Source: Methanobrevibacter sp.
GTDB taxonomy: Archaea; Methanobacteriota; Methanobacteria; Methanobacteriales; Methanobacteriaceae
Direction: 5' to 3'
NCBI RefSeq assembly: GCF_015062935.1
Contig: NZ_SUTM01000012.1
Location: forward strand, 23,235 to 87,234
DNA: 64,000 bases
The translations under genes and the position numbers were made by a program. Below the pieces are notes generated by a model that ran no database searches, was not told the DNA's origin, and saw only the letters and a list, made by a program, of their open reading frames with translations. Below are positions 42,859 to 51,771 of the stretch, piece by piece. How positions within the stretch are numbered: the stretch's first letter is position 1; every line of letters starts with the position of its first letter.

Positions 42859-43509
42859 ATGAATGTAGGTTATTAATGCAAGTCCCAGAAAAAGAGGAAA
42901 TATGCAGAATTATGCAAAAATGTAGTTGAAGGTGCCATGGACAATGGTGCCGATGTTGAATACATTAATTTATATAGCTATGATTTTAAGGGATGTATGA
43001 GCTGCTTTGCATGCCATTTAAAAAAGAACAAGGAAAACCCATTGTGCTTTTGGAGAGATGACTTAAAAGAAATTCTTAAAACCTGCCTTAAAGCGGATGC
43101 AATTGTTATAGGTTCTCTAATATATTACGGTTCTATTACTTCATATGCACAGGCATTTCTGGAAAGGTTGCTTTTTGCTGCAGATACATATTTGCTTGAT
43201 GAAGATGGAAACAGAATCTCCAAAATCAAAAAGGAAGTTAAAACAGCTATGATTTATACCATGAATGTTCCAAAAGAGATGGATTACTTTAACGGTGACG
43301 ACCAGTTGGCAATCATGAGAGGATATCTGACAAACATTTTCGGTGAGTGTGAAGCGTTGTATGCTTACGATACCAAGCAGTTCAAGCAATATTCTCCATA
43401 CTTGAACAACATGTTTGACCCGGACTTAAAAGAACAGAGCAAACAGAATCAATTTCCGAAAGACTGCAAAAAGGCTTATGAGTTAGGTCAAAGATTATCA
43501 ATGGAATAA
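42859..43509 (+). pseudogene. Flavodoxin-fold NAD(P)H oxidoreductase with a double frameshift at its N-terminus
   Basis: From ATG 42937 there is an intact 190-residue flavodoxin-like reading frame with CMSCFACHLKKNKENPLC and IVIGSLIYYGSITS. Its expected FMN loop is absent. Upstream, one base out of frame, the text VINASPRKRGN (about 42869-42901) encodes exactly that loop, preceded by an in-frame stop and a candidate ATG at 42859. A single extra base near 42868 and a missing base near 42899 would restore one continuous gene. It is either a decayed gene or a pair of assembly errors. If the frame really starts at 42937, the product lacks the FMN phosphate site. Confidence 0.7.
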
Positions 43510-43623
43510 CTATTTTTTTCTTTTCAATATTTTTTTTAACTTTTTTTTAGTTTTAGCACTATCTTTATAAATCATTTTAAACATATATTATTATATTATC
43601 AATTTATAAATTATGGTGTTTAA

Positions 43624-45165
43624 ATGAGTGAGGATATTAAAAAAACCATTAGTGAATTACATATTTACGAAAAGAAACTTTTAAAAGAATTAGGAGAAAA
43701 TCCAGGAATTACTCCACAGAAAATTGCTTTAAATACTGGTATGGATATTAAATCCGTCATGAGTGCAGCAGGTTCCCTTGCATCCAAAGACATTATTGAA
43801 ATGCGCAAGGATGTTGAAAAAATATATTCATTAACCAAAGACGGGGAAAAGTACGCTAAACAGGGTCTTCCTGAACGTAAAATATTAAATGCCCTTGCTG
43901 TTAAAAAACAAATCGCAATGAAAGATTTGGCTGATGAAGCGGGCATTGATAAAAAAGAAACAGGAATTGCTCTTGGATGGCTGCGCCAGAAAAACTGGGC
44001 TCAGATTGATAAAGGAGTACTCAACATTACTGATATCGGTAAAGAATTTGCAGATAAGGCCAGTGTTGATGAAGAGGTACTGGAGTACCTTAAGGCAAAT
44101 GCTGATGGAGTTAAACTTTTAACTGATGATTTAAAAGAAGGTTTTAAAAAATTAACAGGTAGAAAAAACATTTTAAATATTAAAAAAGAGACCTCACACT
44201 CTTTTAAACTTTTACCAAAAGGTGAAGCTATCTTAAAAGAAGGTTTCACAATTAAAGAACAAGCTACTCAATTAACACACCAACAATTAAAAGAAGGACA
44301 ATGGAAGGATTTGGAATACCGTCCTTATGATATTAATGCAGAAGCTCCTGTCATCTTTGCAGGAAAAAAACACCCGTTAAGAGTCATCATTGATGAAATC
44401 AGGGAAATTTTCCTGGACATGGGATTTTTAGAAGACAAGGGAGAATATGTTGAATCAGCATTCTGGAACTTTGATTCACTTTTCCAGCCTCAGGATCATG
44501 CGGCCCGTGAAATGCAGGACACATTTTATCTTAAAAATCCACTAACCTGCGATTTGCCTGATGATGATCTGGTAAAACTTACAGCCGAAACCCATGAAAC
44601 CGGTGCAGACACTGGCTCTATAGGCTGGCAATATGACTGGAGTGAGGACATTGCTCGTCAAAGTGTTTTAAGAACTCACACAACCGGAATTTCTACAAAA
44701 CACTTGTTTGAACACGAACCTCCAATCAAAATGTTTTCTGTTGGAAGGGTATTCAGAAGAGAGACTTTCGATTATAAGCATTTGCCTGAGTTCCATCAAG
44801 TTGAAGGACTTGTATGCGGTGAAGGCATTAGCTATCAAAATCTTTTAGGAATTTTAAAAGAATTTTATAAAAAATTAGGTTTTGAAGTAAGATTCAGGCC
44901 GGCTTATTTCCCTTATACATATCTGTCAACTGAAAGTGAAATCTATCTTGAAGAAAAAGGAAGCTGGATTGAGCTTGGAGGTGCAGGAATGTTCAGGCCG
45001 GAAGTATTAAAACCATTGGGCATCAATCAGCCTGCATTAGCTTTTGGTATGGGTATTGAAAGATTAGCAATGATTAGATATGATGTGGAAGATATCCGTA
45101 TGCTCTATAAAAGTGACATTAACTGGCTTCGTGAAGTGCCTCTCGATAAAGGGGTCAGGTTATAA
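43624..45165 (+). CDS. pheS: Phenylalanyl-tRNA synthetase alpha subunit
   Basis: This 513-residue protein is the catalytic subunit of the class II PheRS, with partner PheT encoded elsewhere. The first ~200 residues form winged-helix DNA/tRNA-binding repeats typical of archaeal PheS. The catalytic core has [17 protein letters not shown]-like [36 protein letters not shown] and [24 protein letters not shown] precedes the ATG. The start codon of the next gene overlaps the stop by one base. Confidence 0.96.
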   Translation: MSEDIKKTISELHIYEKKLLKELGENPGITPQKIALNTGMDIKSVMSAAGSLASKDIIEMRKDVEKIYSLTKDGEKYAKQGLPERKILNALAVKKQIAMKDLADEAGIDKKETGIALGWLRQKNWAQIDKGVLNITDIGKEFADKASVDEEVLEYLKANADGVKLLTDDLKEGFKKLTGRKNILNIKKETSHSFKLLPKGEAILKEGFTIKEQATQLTHQQLKEGQWKDLEYRPYDINAEAPVIFAGKKHPLRVIIDEIREIFLDMGFLEDKGEYVESAFWNFDSLFQPQDHAAREMQDTFYLKNPLTCDLPDDDLVKLTAETHETGADTGSIGWQYDWSEDIARQSVLRTHTTGISTKHLFEHEPPIKMFSVGRVFRRETFDYKHLPEFHQVEGLVCGEGISYQNLLGILKEFYKKLGFEVRFRPAYFPYTYLSTESEIYLEEKGSWIELGGAGMFRPEVLKPLGINQPALAFGMGIERLAMIRYDVEDIRMLYKSDINWLREVPLDKGVRL

Positions 45166-45938
45166 TGTCAATTAAGCTGATTTCCTGGAATGTAAATGGT
45201 ATTAGGGCCGTTTCAAAAAAAGATGAATTTTGGGACTGGTTTGAAAATACTGATGCTGACATTATTAACTTTCAGGAGGTTAGGGCAACTCAGGATAAAA
45301 TTCCGGAGAAATTAGCTGATATTGAAGGATTTCACCAGCATCACAATGAAGCTGAAAAGAAAGGGTACAGTGGAGTTTCAACATTCTCCAAAATGGAACC
45401 TGTCAGCGTTACCAGAGGATTGGGCGTAGAAGAACTTGACAGTGAAGGAAGGGTTTTAAAAATAGAATATCCTGACTTTATATTATTTAATATTTACTTC
45501 CCTAACAGTGGAATGAACGGTAAACGCCTTGATTTTAAAGTTGATTTCTGCAATGCTTTGCTGGATCAGTTGGTTGAACTTAAAAAAGAAGGTAAAAACC
45601 TTGTCATCACTGGGGATTACAATATTGCACATAATCCTATTGATGTTTACAATCCTAAAAATTGTGAAGGAAAATCAGGGTATTTGCCTGAAGAACGTGC
45701 ATGGCTCGACCAGCTGGAGGATGCAGGTTTTGTAGATACATTCAGAATGTTTGATGAAGGCGAAAACAACTTTACCTGGTGGAGTTATAGGACACGTGCA
45801 CGTGAGAGAAATGCCGGTTGGAGACTGGATTATTTCTATGTCAATGAAGAAATTAAAGATAATGTAAAATCTGCTGAAATTCTAGCAGATATTTACGGTT
45901 CTGATCACTGTCCTGTAACTTTGGAACTTGATTTTTAA
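45165..45938 (+). CDS. xth: Exodeoxyribonuclease III / AP endonuclease
   Basis: This 257-residue Mg-dependent enzyme cuts DNA at abasic sites and repairs 3' ends. Family motifs are LISWNVNGIRA, NFQEVRAT, LFNIYFPNSG, VITGDYNIAHNPIDVYNPK, and the C-terminal YGSDHCPVTLELDF with the catalytic His. The residues for metal and phosphate binding are intact. It is joined to pheS by TAATG and probably shares its transcript. Confidence 0.95.
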   Translation: MSIKLISWNVNGIRAVSKKDEFWDWFENTDADIINFQEVRATQDKIPEKLADIEGFHQHHNEAEKKGYSGVSTFSKMEPVSVTRGLGVEELDSEGRVLKIEYPDFILFNIYFPNSGMNGKRLDFKVDFCNALLDQLVELKKEGKNLVITGDYNIAHNPIDVYNPKNCEGKSGYLPEERAWLDQLEDAGFVDTFRMFDEGENNFTWWSYRTRARERNAGWRLDYFYVNEEIKDNVKSAEILADIYGSDHCPVTLELDF

Positions 45939-45960
45939 AAAAATAGTTGATTTTTGGTGA

Positions 45961-46653
45961 TTATAATATTGTATTAACATCACCAATATCGTCAATAATT
46001 GTTATATCTAATTTTTCTTGTTTTATATATTCACGGTCTTCTTCTGTAACATCGGAATTAACAAGGATAGCACTTAATCCTGCATTTACAGCACCTAATG
46101 CATCTGCTTTGAATTTATTTCCAATCATCACTGATTTTTCAGGATTTCCATGCATTTTTCTAAGGGCAACATCAAAAATCAGTTTGTTCGGTTTTTCTTT
46201 TCCGACTTCCTCGGAAGTTATTACTTCATCGAAAAATGAGTAAATGTTAAGCCTGACTAGTTTTTCCCATTGTTTTATGGTAATACCATTTGAAATGACT
46301 GCTAAACGGTATCCTTGGCTTTTTAAATATATTAATGTATTAATGGTTTCTGAAAATGGCCTAAGCAGTGCCATTTTAACGTTGTGGTATGTTGTCATTC
46401 CAAGTGCAACTAACATAGGATCCTCATGGCCTAAAACAACCTGGGTCAACATGTTGAAGTGTTTTCCATAATTGGATCCTTTCTCACGGATAATAGTTTT
46501 TAAAACTCCGTATGCTTCATCTTTATCTAATGGCAGTCCATTATCAACCATTAATCCGATTGCTGCTTTTCTTGCAGTTTCGGCAAAATCAGTTGTGTCT
46601 AATAATGTACCATCTATATCAAAGAAAACCACACGGTCATCATCGTTCCTCAT
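45961..46653 (-). CDS. HAD-superfamily hydrolase, subfamily IA
   Basis: This 230-residue phosphatase-like protein has the catalytic DxDGT motif in VFFDIDGTLLDTTD, a helical cap, the conserved VISNG and KP-containing VGKEKPNKLIF, and the final VMIGNKFKADALGA acidic motif. It belongs to the archaeal TIGR02253-type HAD group as I recall. The substrate is unknown. It is convergent with xth. Confidence 0.92.
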   Translation of the reverse strand: MRNDDDRVVFFDIDGTLLDTTDFAETARKAAIGLMVDNGLPLDKDEAYGVLKTIIREKGSNYGKHFNMLTQVVLGHEDPMLVALGMTTYHNVKMALLRPFSETINTLIYLKSQGYRLAVISNGITIKQWEKLVRLNIYSFFDEVITSEEVGKEKPNKLIFDVALRKMHGNPEKSVMIGNKFKADALGAVNAGLSAILVNSDVTEEDREYIKQEKLDITIIDDIGDVNTIL

Positions 46654-46691
46654 ATAAATGTAATTATTATTTTAGAAATATTTAAATTTTT

Positions 46692-47375
46692 TTAGAAGAA
46701 TGCATCTAAACTTTGCTGGACTTCACCGCGAGCCATGTCCTCAAGGTCTTTTTTTGTATATCCGAAAGCATACATTATTCTTTCAACTGCCGGAATGAGC
46801 TGATTGTTGATATAGTAATCCTTGTCATATGTATATCCTTCGCTGTATTCGTATGGGACTGCACGCTGACTGATTGATCCTTTTCCTTTGACGATTATAT
46901 ATTGGATGATGGTTCCTCTTGTCACTTTAATTCCATGCTCTTCGATTTTCCTTGCAGCAACAACATGGGGACCGACCTGTTTGTACTGGTCTAACGGTTT
47001 GGTTATTTGGGTGTGGATGATGAGTTCCTTATTGTCAACTTCACCTTTTTTAATTCTTTTGAGAACTTTTTTAACGGCTTTAATTGCTTTATCGGAATCC
47101 CCTTCCTTCAATATGGCCATCAGGATTTCTTCCTGGGTGTTTTTGACGATTGGTGCCCAGTCCCTTCTAACCAATTCAAGTCCTTTAGCTATAATCTCTC
47201 CGTCTTCAATAACGGCATATCTTTTTTTACTTACAAAAAATCCTCTTCTGTAAAACCCTTCATATTCCAATTCCATGCTTTCCGGAAGGGTTGAATTGAG
47301 GTAAGTTAAAAATTTCTGAGCTTGCGCTTTTATTTCTGCTTCAAGAGCTAACTGTTCTGGGCTTTCACTGACCAA
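46692..47375 (-). CDS. polB2: Family-B DNA polymerase small subunit (split PolB2)
   Basis: This 227-residue protein is the thumb part of a family-B replicative polymerase, not a whole polymerase. It starts just before the KKRYA motif (FFVSKKRYAVIEDGEIIAKGLELVRRDW) and continues through PHVVAARKIEEHG and YYINNQLIPAVERIMYAFGY. It lacks the exonuclease and the catalytic Asp motifs. Methanothermobacter thermautotrophicus has PolB split this way, with a separate large PolB1 and a small PolB2 of about 223 residues (established knowledge). The start is a TTG at 47375, behind AGGTGTAAAA. The large subunit gene is outside the window. Confidence 0.93.
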   Translation of the reverse strand: MVSESPEQLALEAEIKAQAQKFLTYLNSTLPESMELEYEGFYRRGFFVSKKRYAVIEDGEIIAKGLELVRRDWAPIVKNTQEEILMAILKEGDSDKAIKAVKKVLKRIKKGEVDNKELIIHTQITKPLDQYKQVGPHVVAARKIEEHGIKVTRGTIIQYIIVKGKGSISQRAVPYEYSEGYTYDKDYYINNQLIPAVERIMYAFGYTKKDLEDMARGEVQQSLDAFF

Positions 47376-47566
47376 TTTTTACACCTAATTTATAATTTAG
47401 CTGAGGGTGTTAATATTCTTTTGTAGAACAATTTCACATAACCGCAACATTATTATTGCCTTGATATCAATTTATTTAGGTTAAAAACATCAGATATTAC
47501 TTTTCAAATGCTCTTGGACTTTTTATATATTCTAAATTACATATAGTGTAGTATGGAGTTGATAAC

Positions 47567-47914
47567 ATGAAAAAAGAAAGATTGATTTCAAGTTATGACG
47601 AAGTAAATGATACCTTTGTCGGAAAAATCGACGGTAAAAATGGATATGTAGTAGATTATGGAATAACCGATGGAATTTTTTTAGGTCTAAACAATTCCAA
47701 TCTGCCAACATCAGTTTTCATCTCCAATGCTTCTGAAGTATTGGATATTTCAAAAACCGATCTGGAAAGTGCAGATGTTAAAATAGGCATAAAATGTGAT
47801 GATGCCAATTTGACATTTAGGATGTGCATTGAGGATTTGCTTGTTTTTTCAACCCGATGCAAAAACAGTTTCGGAATTCCGAATTTAAACTTTTTAATAG
47901 ATTGTAATATCTGA
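47567..47914 (+). CDS. DUF2283-like small protein
   Basis: This 115-residue protein has a strand-rich pattern (SSYDEVNDTFVGKIDG, VVDYGITDGIFLGLN, SVFISNASEVLDIS) similar to DUF2283 proteins, which are sometimes linked to toxin-antitoxin loci. The identification is weak. It has its own promoter region with no close partner. Confidence 0.65.
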   Translation: MKKERLISSYDEVNDTFVGKIDGKNGYVVDYGITDGIFLGLNNSNLPTSVFISNASEVLDISKTDLESADVKIGIKCDDANLTFRMCIEDLLVFSTRCKNSFGIPNLNFLIDCNI

Positions 47915-47988
47915 TATTACATCTTTTTTAATTTTTTTTGTTAACTTTAAATATAATTTGAAACAAAATAGTTTAATTAAGTGATAAT

Positions 47989-48297
47989 ATGGATAATGAA
48001 AAAATCGATATTGGCTCAGCTGATGAAATTGTTATTGTTGTACCTCAGGAAGCTATTGAAGACGGTGAATTGGAAATAGACCTGGATGAGCTGGGAATTG
48101 ATGTTGAGTCATTAGGTGAAGATGTTAATATTGTTATTCAGGTTGAAGGCAAAGACGGGGAAACTCTCGTATTGGATGATGATGAAGAAGTTCCATTGTT
48201 CGACGGTGATGATGATGTAATCGATGAGCCGAATGAATGGTATTTCGATGATGATCCCTATGAAATAGTTTATTATGAATTCCCTGATTTGGATTAG
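47989..48297 (+). CDS. Extremely acidic small protein A
   Basis: This 102-residue protein has about 39 Asp/Glu and only two Lys, with no other basic residue except none visible, so its predicted pI is very low. The N-terminal half is strand-like (EIVIVVPQEAIEDGEL; VNIVIQVEGKDGETLVL). The acidic runs DDDEE, DGDDD and FDDDPYE lie in the second half. There is no signal peptide. The stop overlaps the start region of the second acidic gene. Such composition occurs in DNA-mimic proteins and in metal-binding or chaperone-like proteins; the function here is unknown. Confidence 0.75.
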   Translation: MDNEKIDIGSADEIVIVVPQEAIEDGELEIDLDELGIDVESLGEDVNIVIQVEGKDGETLVLDDDEEVPLFDGDDDVIDEPNEWYFDDDPYEIVYYEFPDLD

Positions 48298-48306
48298 GTG
48301 AGTCAA

Positions 48307-48543
48307 GTGGATGAAATTCCTTATTATGTTTATGATGATGAAGAAAACTCTCATATAATGTCTGAAAATGCTGAACCTTACATTGATGATGAGGATTTAA
48401 GGGAATTGCTGCTGGATTATCTTGGAGATGATGTTCCAGAAGAGGAAATCCAGAAAATATTGAAAGCAGCTTCAGATGAAAACATTTCCGAAGAAGATTT
48501 TGACAAGTTATTGGATGATTTTATTTTAAATCACAAATCCTGA
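48307..48543 (+). CDS. Acidic small protein B, coupled to A
   Basis: This 78-residue acidic protein has two helices rich in Asp/Glu (DDEDLRELLLDYLGDDVPEEEIQKIL and SEEDFDKLLDDFIL). The frame is open from a GTG at 48298, but AGGTGA overlapping the upstream stop is correctly spaced for the GTG at 48307. It is co-transcribed with acidic protein A. The helix-loop-helix patterns resemble EF-hand proteins slightly but show no clear calcium loop. Confidence 0.7.
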   Translation: MDEIPYYVYDDEENSHIMSENAEPYIDDEDLRELLLDYLGDDVPEEEIQKILKAASDENISEEDFDKLLDDFILNHKS

Positions 48544-48574
48544 TTTTTACTATTTTTCCCTTAAAAATAAAACA

Positions 48575-48582
48575 TTTATATA
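48575..48582 (+). promoter_or_regulatory. Probable TATA box of the S8e gene
   Basis: TTTATATA at this place would start a transcript near 48605, leaving a leader of about 130 bases before the S8e ATG. That is unusually long for this genome. Confidence 0.45.
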
Positions 48583-48736
48583 TAATGATAAAGTAATATT
48601 TAATTATCATTATTCTTTAAGCCTCTTTTTTGCTCTCAAAAATTAGACTATTATTATCTTGCAGATAGTTTTAATTGAAAAGAGGATTGAAGACTGCGAT
48701 TATTATATTATTAAATTATATTTATTAGGTGAAATA

Positions 48737-49111
48737 ATGGCAATTTCTCAAGGAAAATCAACAAGAAGTCCATCCGGTGCAAGAAACGTTGCTAACCGTG
48801 GAAAAAGGAAATCAGAATTAGGAAGAGACCCAGCTGAAACTAGGTTAGATGAAAAGAAATTAAGAAAAATCAGAACCCGTGGCGGAAACGAAAAACTCAG
48901 ATTAGCTACCGGTAACAAAATCAACGTTACAGACGCAAACGGAAAAACCCAAGTTGTAGATATTCTCGGTGTAATCGAAAACACCGCAAACCCTAACTAC
49001 GTAAGAAGGAACATCATTACCAAAGGTGCTATCGTAGAAACTCCTGAAGGTAATGCTAAAGTAACATCCAGACCTGGTCAAGACGGTGTTATTAACGGAA
49101 TTTTAATTTAA
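48737..49111 (+). CDS. rps8e: Ribosomal protein S8e
   Basis: This 124-residue basic protein belongs to the archaeal/eukaryotic small subunit protein S8e family. Segments such as SQGKSTRSPSGAR, KRKSELGRDPAETRLDEKKLRKIRTRGGNEKLRLATG and NPNYVRRNIITKGAIVET are characteristic. A longer frame starts at 48659, but AGGTGAAATA directly before the ATG at 48737 and the family's usual N-terminus fix the start. Confidence 0.96.
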   Translation: MAISQGKSTRSPSGARNVANRGKRKSELGRDPAETRLDEKKLRKIRTRGGNEKLRLATGNKINVTDANGKTQVVDILGVIENTANPNYVRRNIITKGAIVETPEGNAKVTSRPGQDGVINGILI

Positions 49112-49225
49112 ATATATTTTTCATATATTTAAACTCTCTTTTTTTATATTTTTTTTCAATTTTACTAATAATTAAATACTTGTTTTAATATATTACTATA
49201 ATGATAATTAATATTGGTAGATATA

Positions 49226-50245
49226 ATGTCAGATGATAAAATTAGTATGAATCACGGTGCTGGCGGAGAGGTAATGGCAAATTTAATAGCCAGTACAGTT
49301 TTGGACAATATCACAAAAAAAAGTGTAAATGGCGGTATTAGTTTAGATGCCTTGGACGATGGAGCTTCAATACCTTTAGGGGATTGGGAAATTGTAATGA
49401 CAACTGACGGTCATACAATCGATCCTTTGTTTTTCCCTGGAGGGGATATTGGAAGAATTTCTGCAGCAGGAACAATCAATGACGTTTCTGTAATGGGAGC
49501 ACGTCCATTAGCTATTTCTAATGCAATCATTATGCAGGAAGGCTTTCCTATAGATGACTTGGACAGAATCATAAAGTCACTAAATGAAACCTGTGAAGAG
49601 GTTGATGTTGCAGTGATTACTGGAGATACCAAAGTAATGCCTCAGGACAAGCTTGATGGAATAGTTATGGTAACTACAGGAATTGGAATCGCCAAAAAAG
49701 GCGAAGTAGTGCGTGACTCAACCTTGCAAGTCGGTGATAAAATCATCGTCACAGGTAGTTTGGGTGACCACGGAATGAGTTTAATGTCATTCAGGGAAGG
49801 TTTCGGTTTTGAAACTGATTTAAAATCTGATGTTGCTCCGATGTGGAATATTATCAAGAAAGCATTAGACATTGGGGGAGTTACAGCAATGAAAGACCCA
49901 ACCCGTGGAGGTTTTGCTAATGCAATAAACGAAATGGCTTCAAAAGCTGGTGTTGGTGTCGTTTTAGAGCAAGAAGCAATTCCTATTAAAGAAGAGGTTC
50001 ATGCTGTATCTGAAATGTTGGGCATTGATCCATTTGAAGTAGCTAATGAAGGAAAAGTGGTCATGGGTGTCAAAGCCGACAAAGCTGAAGAAATCCTTGA
50101 AGCTATCAAAGGCGAAAAGTATGGTGAAAATGCAGCAATTATTGGGGAAGTAGTTGAAGGAGATTACGTGGTTGTAAATACTCCTATCGGTGGTGAAAGA
50201 ATTCTCGAAGCACCTATTGCTGACCCGGTACCTAGAGTTTGTTAG
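49226..50245 (+). CDS. hypE: Hydrogenase maturation protein HypE
   Basis: This 339-residue protein makes the cyanide ligand of [NiFe] hydrogenases by dehydrating its own C-terminal thiocarbamate, loaded by HypF. Family features: MNHGAGGEVM at the start, DDGASIPLG, MTTDGHTIDPLFFPGGDIG, DPTRGGFANAINEMA, and the essential C-terminal Cys in DPVPRVC. The start is ATG at 49226, not the TTG at 49214. Methanogens of this type rely on several [NiFe] hydrogenases. Confidence 0.96.
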   Translation: MSDDKISMNHGAGGEVMANLIASTVLDNITKKSVNGGISLDALDDGASIPLGDWEIVMTTDGHTIDPLFFPGGDIGRISAAGTINDVSVMGARPLAISNAIIMQEGFPIDDLDRIIKSLNETCEEVDVAVITGDTKVMPQDKLDGIVMVTTGIGIAKKGEVVRDSTLQVGDKIIVTGSLGDHGMSLMSFREGFGFETDLKSDVAPMWNIIKKALDIGGVTAMKDPTRGGFANAINEMASKAGVGVVLEQEAIPIKEEVHAVSEMLGIDPFEVANEGKVVMGVKADKAEEILEAIKGEKYGENAAIIGEVVEGDYVVVNTPIGGERILEAPIADPVPRVC

Positions 50246-50253
50246 GTGAAAAA

Positions 50254-50655
50254 ATGGCAAGTGTATTTTCTAGAAGAATAGTTGCATATATTATTGACTT
50301 TTTTGTAGTTTCAGCAGTAATGTGGATTTTATCCTATTTCCTATCAATAATATTCAGTCCTATTGATGTTGGTTCTGTTTATGCTTACTTACCATATCTT
50401 GCCCCTATATTAGGTTTTGTTTATTTTGTTGTTTGTGAAAAGGCTAAAGGAGCATCAATCGGTAAAGCATTGATGTTTTTAGAAGTAAGGTCTAAAAATG
50501 GTTCCTACATAAACTGGCCTCAGGCTATTGTGCGCAATTTAACTAAAATCTATTGGGTTCCAATCATTTTTGACTGGTTAATAGGCAGGATTATGAATAC
50601 TGACAGATTATTTGGAAATGTGACACGTACTGTTGTTGTCAATACAGTGAATTAA
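50254..50655 (+). CDS. RDD-family membrane protein
   Basis: This 133-residue protein has three predicted membrane segments and the RDD pattern RRIVAYIIDFFVVSAVM near the start, followed by GASIGKALMFLEVRSKNG. The function of most RDD proteins is unknown; some affect ion or small-molecule movement. AGGTGAAAAA overlapping the hypE stop supports the ATG at 50254. Confidence 0.85.
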   Translation: MASVFSRRIVAYIIDFFVVSAVMWILSYFLSIIFSPIDVGSVYAYLPYLAPILGFVYFVVCEKAKGASIGKALMFLEVRSKNGSYINWPQAIVRNLTKIYWVPIIFDWLIGRIMNTDRLFGNVTRTVVVNTVN

Positions 50656-50662
50656 GAGTATT

Positions 50663-51301
50663 ATGATTAAAAAGGTTCAAGTTCTTTGGTATTTAAACAA
50701 GGAAGATTTGGAAAATTATTGTATAGACTTTAAGGAATATAAATCCCATAAGCTTGACGGTTATGAAATCTGTGATGTTGATGAGGATTTAATATATGAT
50801 TTATGTGATAGGGACCCTGACAGACTTGAACCTATTGGATATTTTAAAAATATTAAAGAAATTGAAAAGTATTTATCCGAAACTATCACCAATAATGAAT
50901 TTGAACTGGATTTGGATTCACCTGAACTAAAAGAAAAAATTGCAACTGCATGCAATAACATTGACTTTTCAGGTGAAGATTACTATATTTCAATAGGTTC
51001 CAATCTTGGAAGCAGCGATACAAAAATAGCCAGCTGGTTTGAAGCATTAAGAAAGGAATACAACAGCTCTTCCAAGGATAATGTTTGGGTTTTGGCAGTG
51101 ACCGGTTATGATCCCTATGACTTGTCATTGACAGGCAGGGCATTATCATATGTTCTGGCGGATATTTTAAACTTAAATGAATCATCTCTAGATAATCTGA
51201 TTCCAAACAAGGGCAGAATAACTGTTGAAGAATGGAATGCGATTTTAGATAAAGTTTATAAGAAAAATAAAATTTATTTAGGTTTAAATAGGGTAATTTA
51301 A
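50663..51301 (+). CDS. Unknown protein, cytoplasmic
   Basis: This 212-residue protein has no family I recognise. It lacks signal and membrane segments. It is charged and has a C-terminal stretch WVLAVTGYDPYDLSLTGRALSYVLADIL. It follows the RDD gene by 7 bases and may be co-transcribed with hypE and RDD genes. Confidence 0.7.
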   Translation: MIKKVQVLWYLNKEDLENYCIDFKEYKSHKLDGYEICDVDEDLIYDLCDRDPDRLEPIGYFKNIKEIEKYLSETITNNEFELDLDSPELKEKIATACNNIDFSGEDYYISIGSNLGSSDTKIASWFEALRKEYNSSSKDNVWVLAVTGYDPYDLSLTGRALSYVLADILNLNESSLDNLIPNKGRITVEEWNAILDKVYKKNKIYLGLNRVI

Positions 51302-51769
51302 TTATATTTCACCCTTTTTAAACTCACTTGGCTCGAAATAGGATATGTTTGCTAGATTGGAGTCTATTATTTCTTTGTTGATGTCTGTTGTGTTAGTGTA
51401 AACTATTGCCAGTATGCGTCCGTATTTGTCCTCTTTTTGCTTGTCGTCAATGTCGAGATATACAGTTTTTCCAAGACACTTTTCTTCAACAAATTTTTTG
51501 GCGGCACTGTATCCGGATTCTGTTTCTTTAGGTGTCTTTACCTGTGTCAGCTGAACTTTTCCGACACCATAAACCTGTATTGTATTGCCGTCGATGACTT
51601 CAACGCATTTGCCGGCATTGTCATAGTTAACTGTTTTGTTGGCTATTGTCAATGTTCCTTTTTTGTTTTCGATAGTGTCTGTTTCGCCTAAAAGGCCGTT
51701 AGCTAATGTAAGCGCTATTATAATTGCGAATATGATTAGTAATATTAGGGAAATTTTCTGTCTGTTCAT
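51302..51769 (-). CDS. Membrane-anchored thermonuclease-fold protein with altered active site
   Basis: This 155-residue protein has an N-terminal membrane segment and a staphylococcal-nuclease-like domain (DGNTIQVYGVGKVQLTQVKTP ... EDKYGRILAIVY ... EIIDSNLANISYF). In the SNase alignment the metal and catalytic positions D21, R35, D40 and E43 are replaced (N, Q, K and K, though a Glu follows); only R87 is kept. Activity is therefore doubtful, and the domain may bind nucleic acid or serve a structural role. It ends the minus-strand unit with the Cas4/Dna2-like gene. Confidence 0.78.
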   Translation of the reverse strand: MNRQKISLILLIIFAIIIALTLANGLLGETDTIENKKGTLTIANKTVNYDNAGKCVEVIDGNTIQVYGVGKVQLTQVKTPKETESGYSAAKKFVEEKCLGKTVYLDIDDKQKEDKYGRILAIVYTNTTDINKEIIDSNLANISYFEPSEFKKGEI

Positions 51770-51771
51770 GA

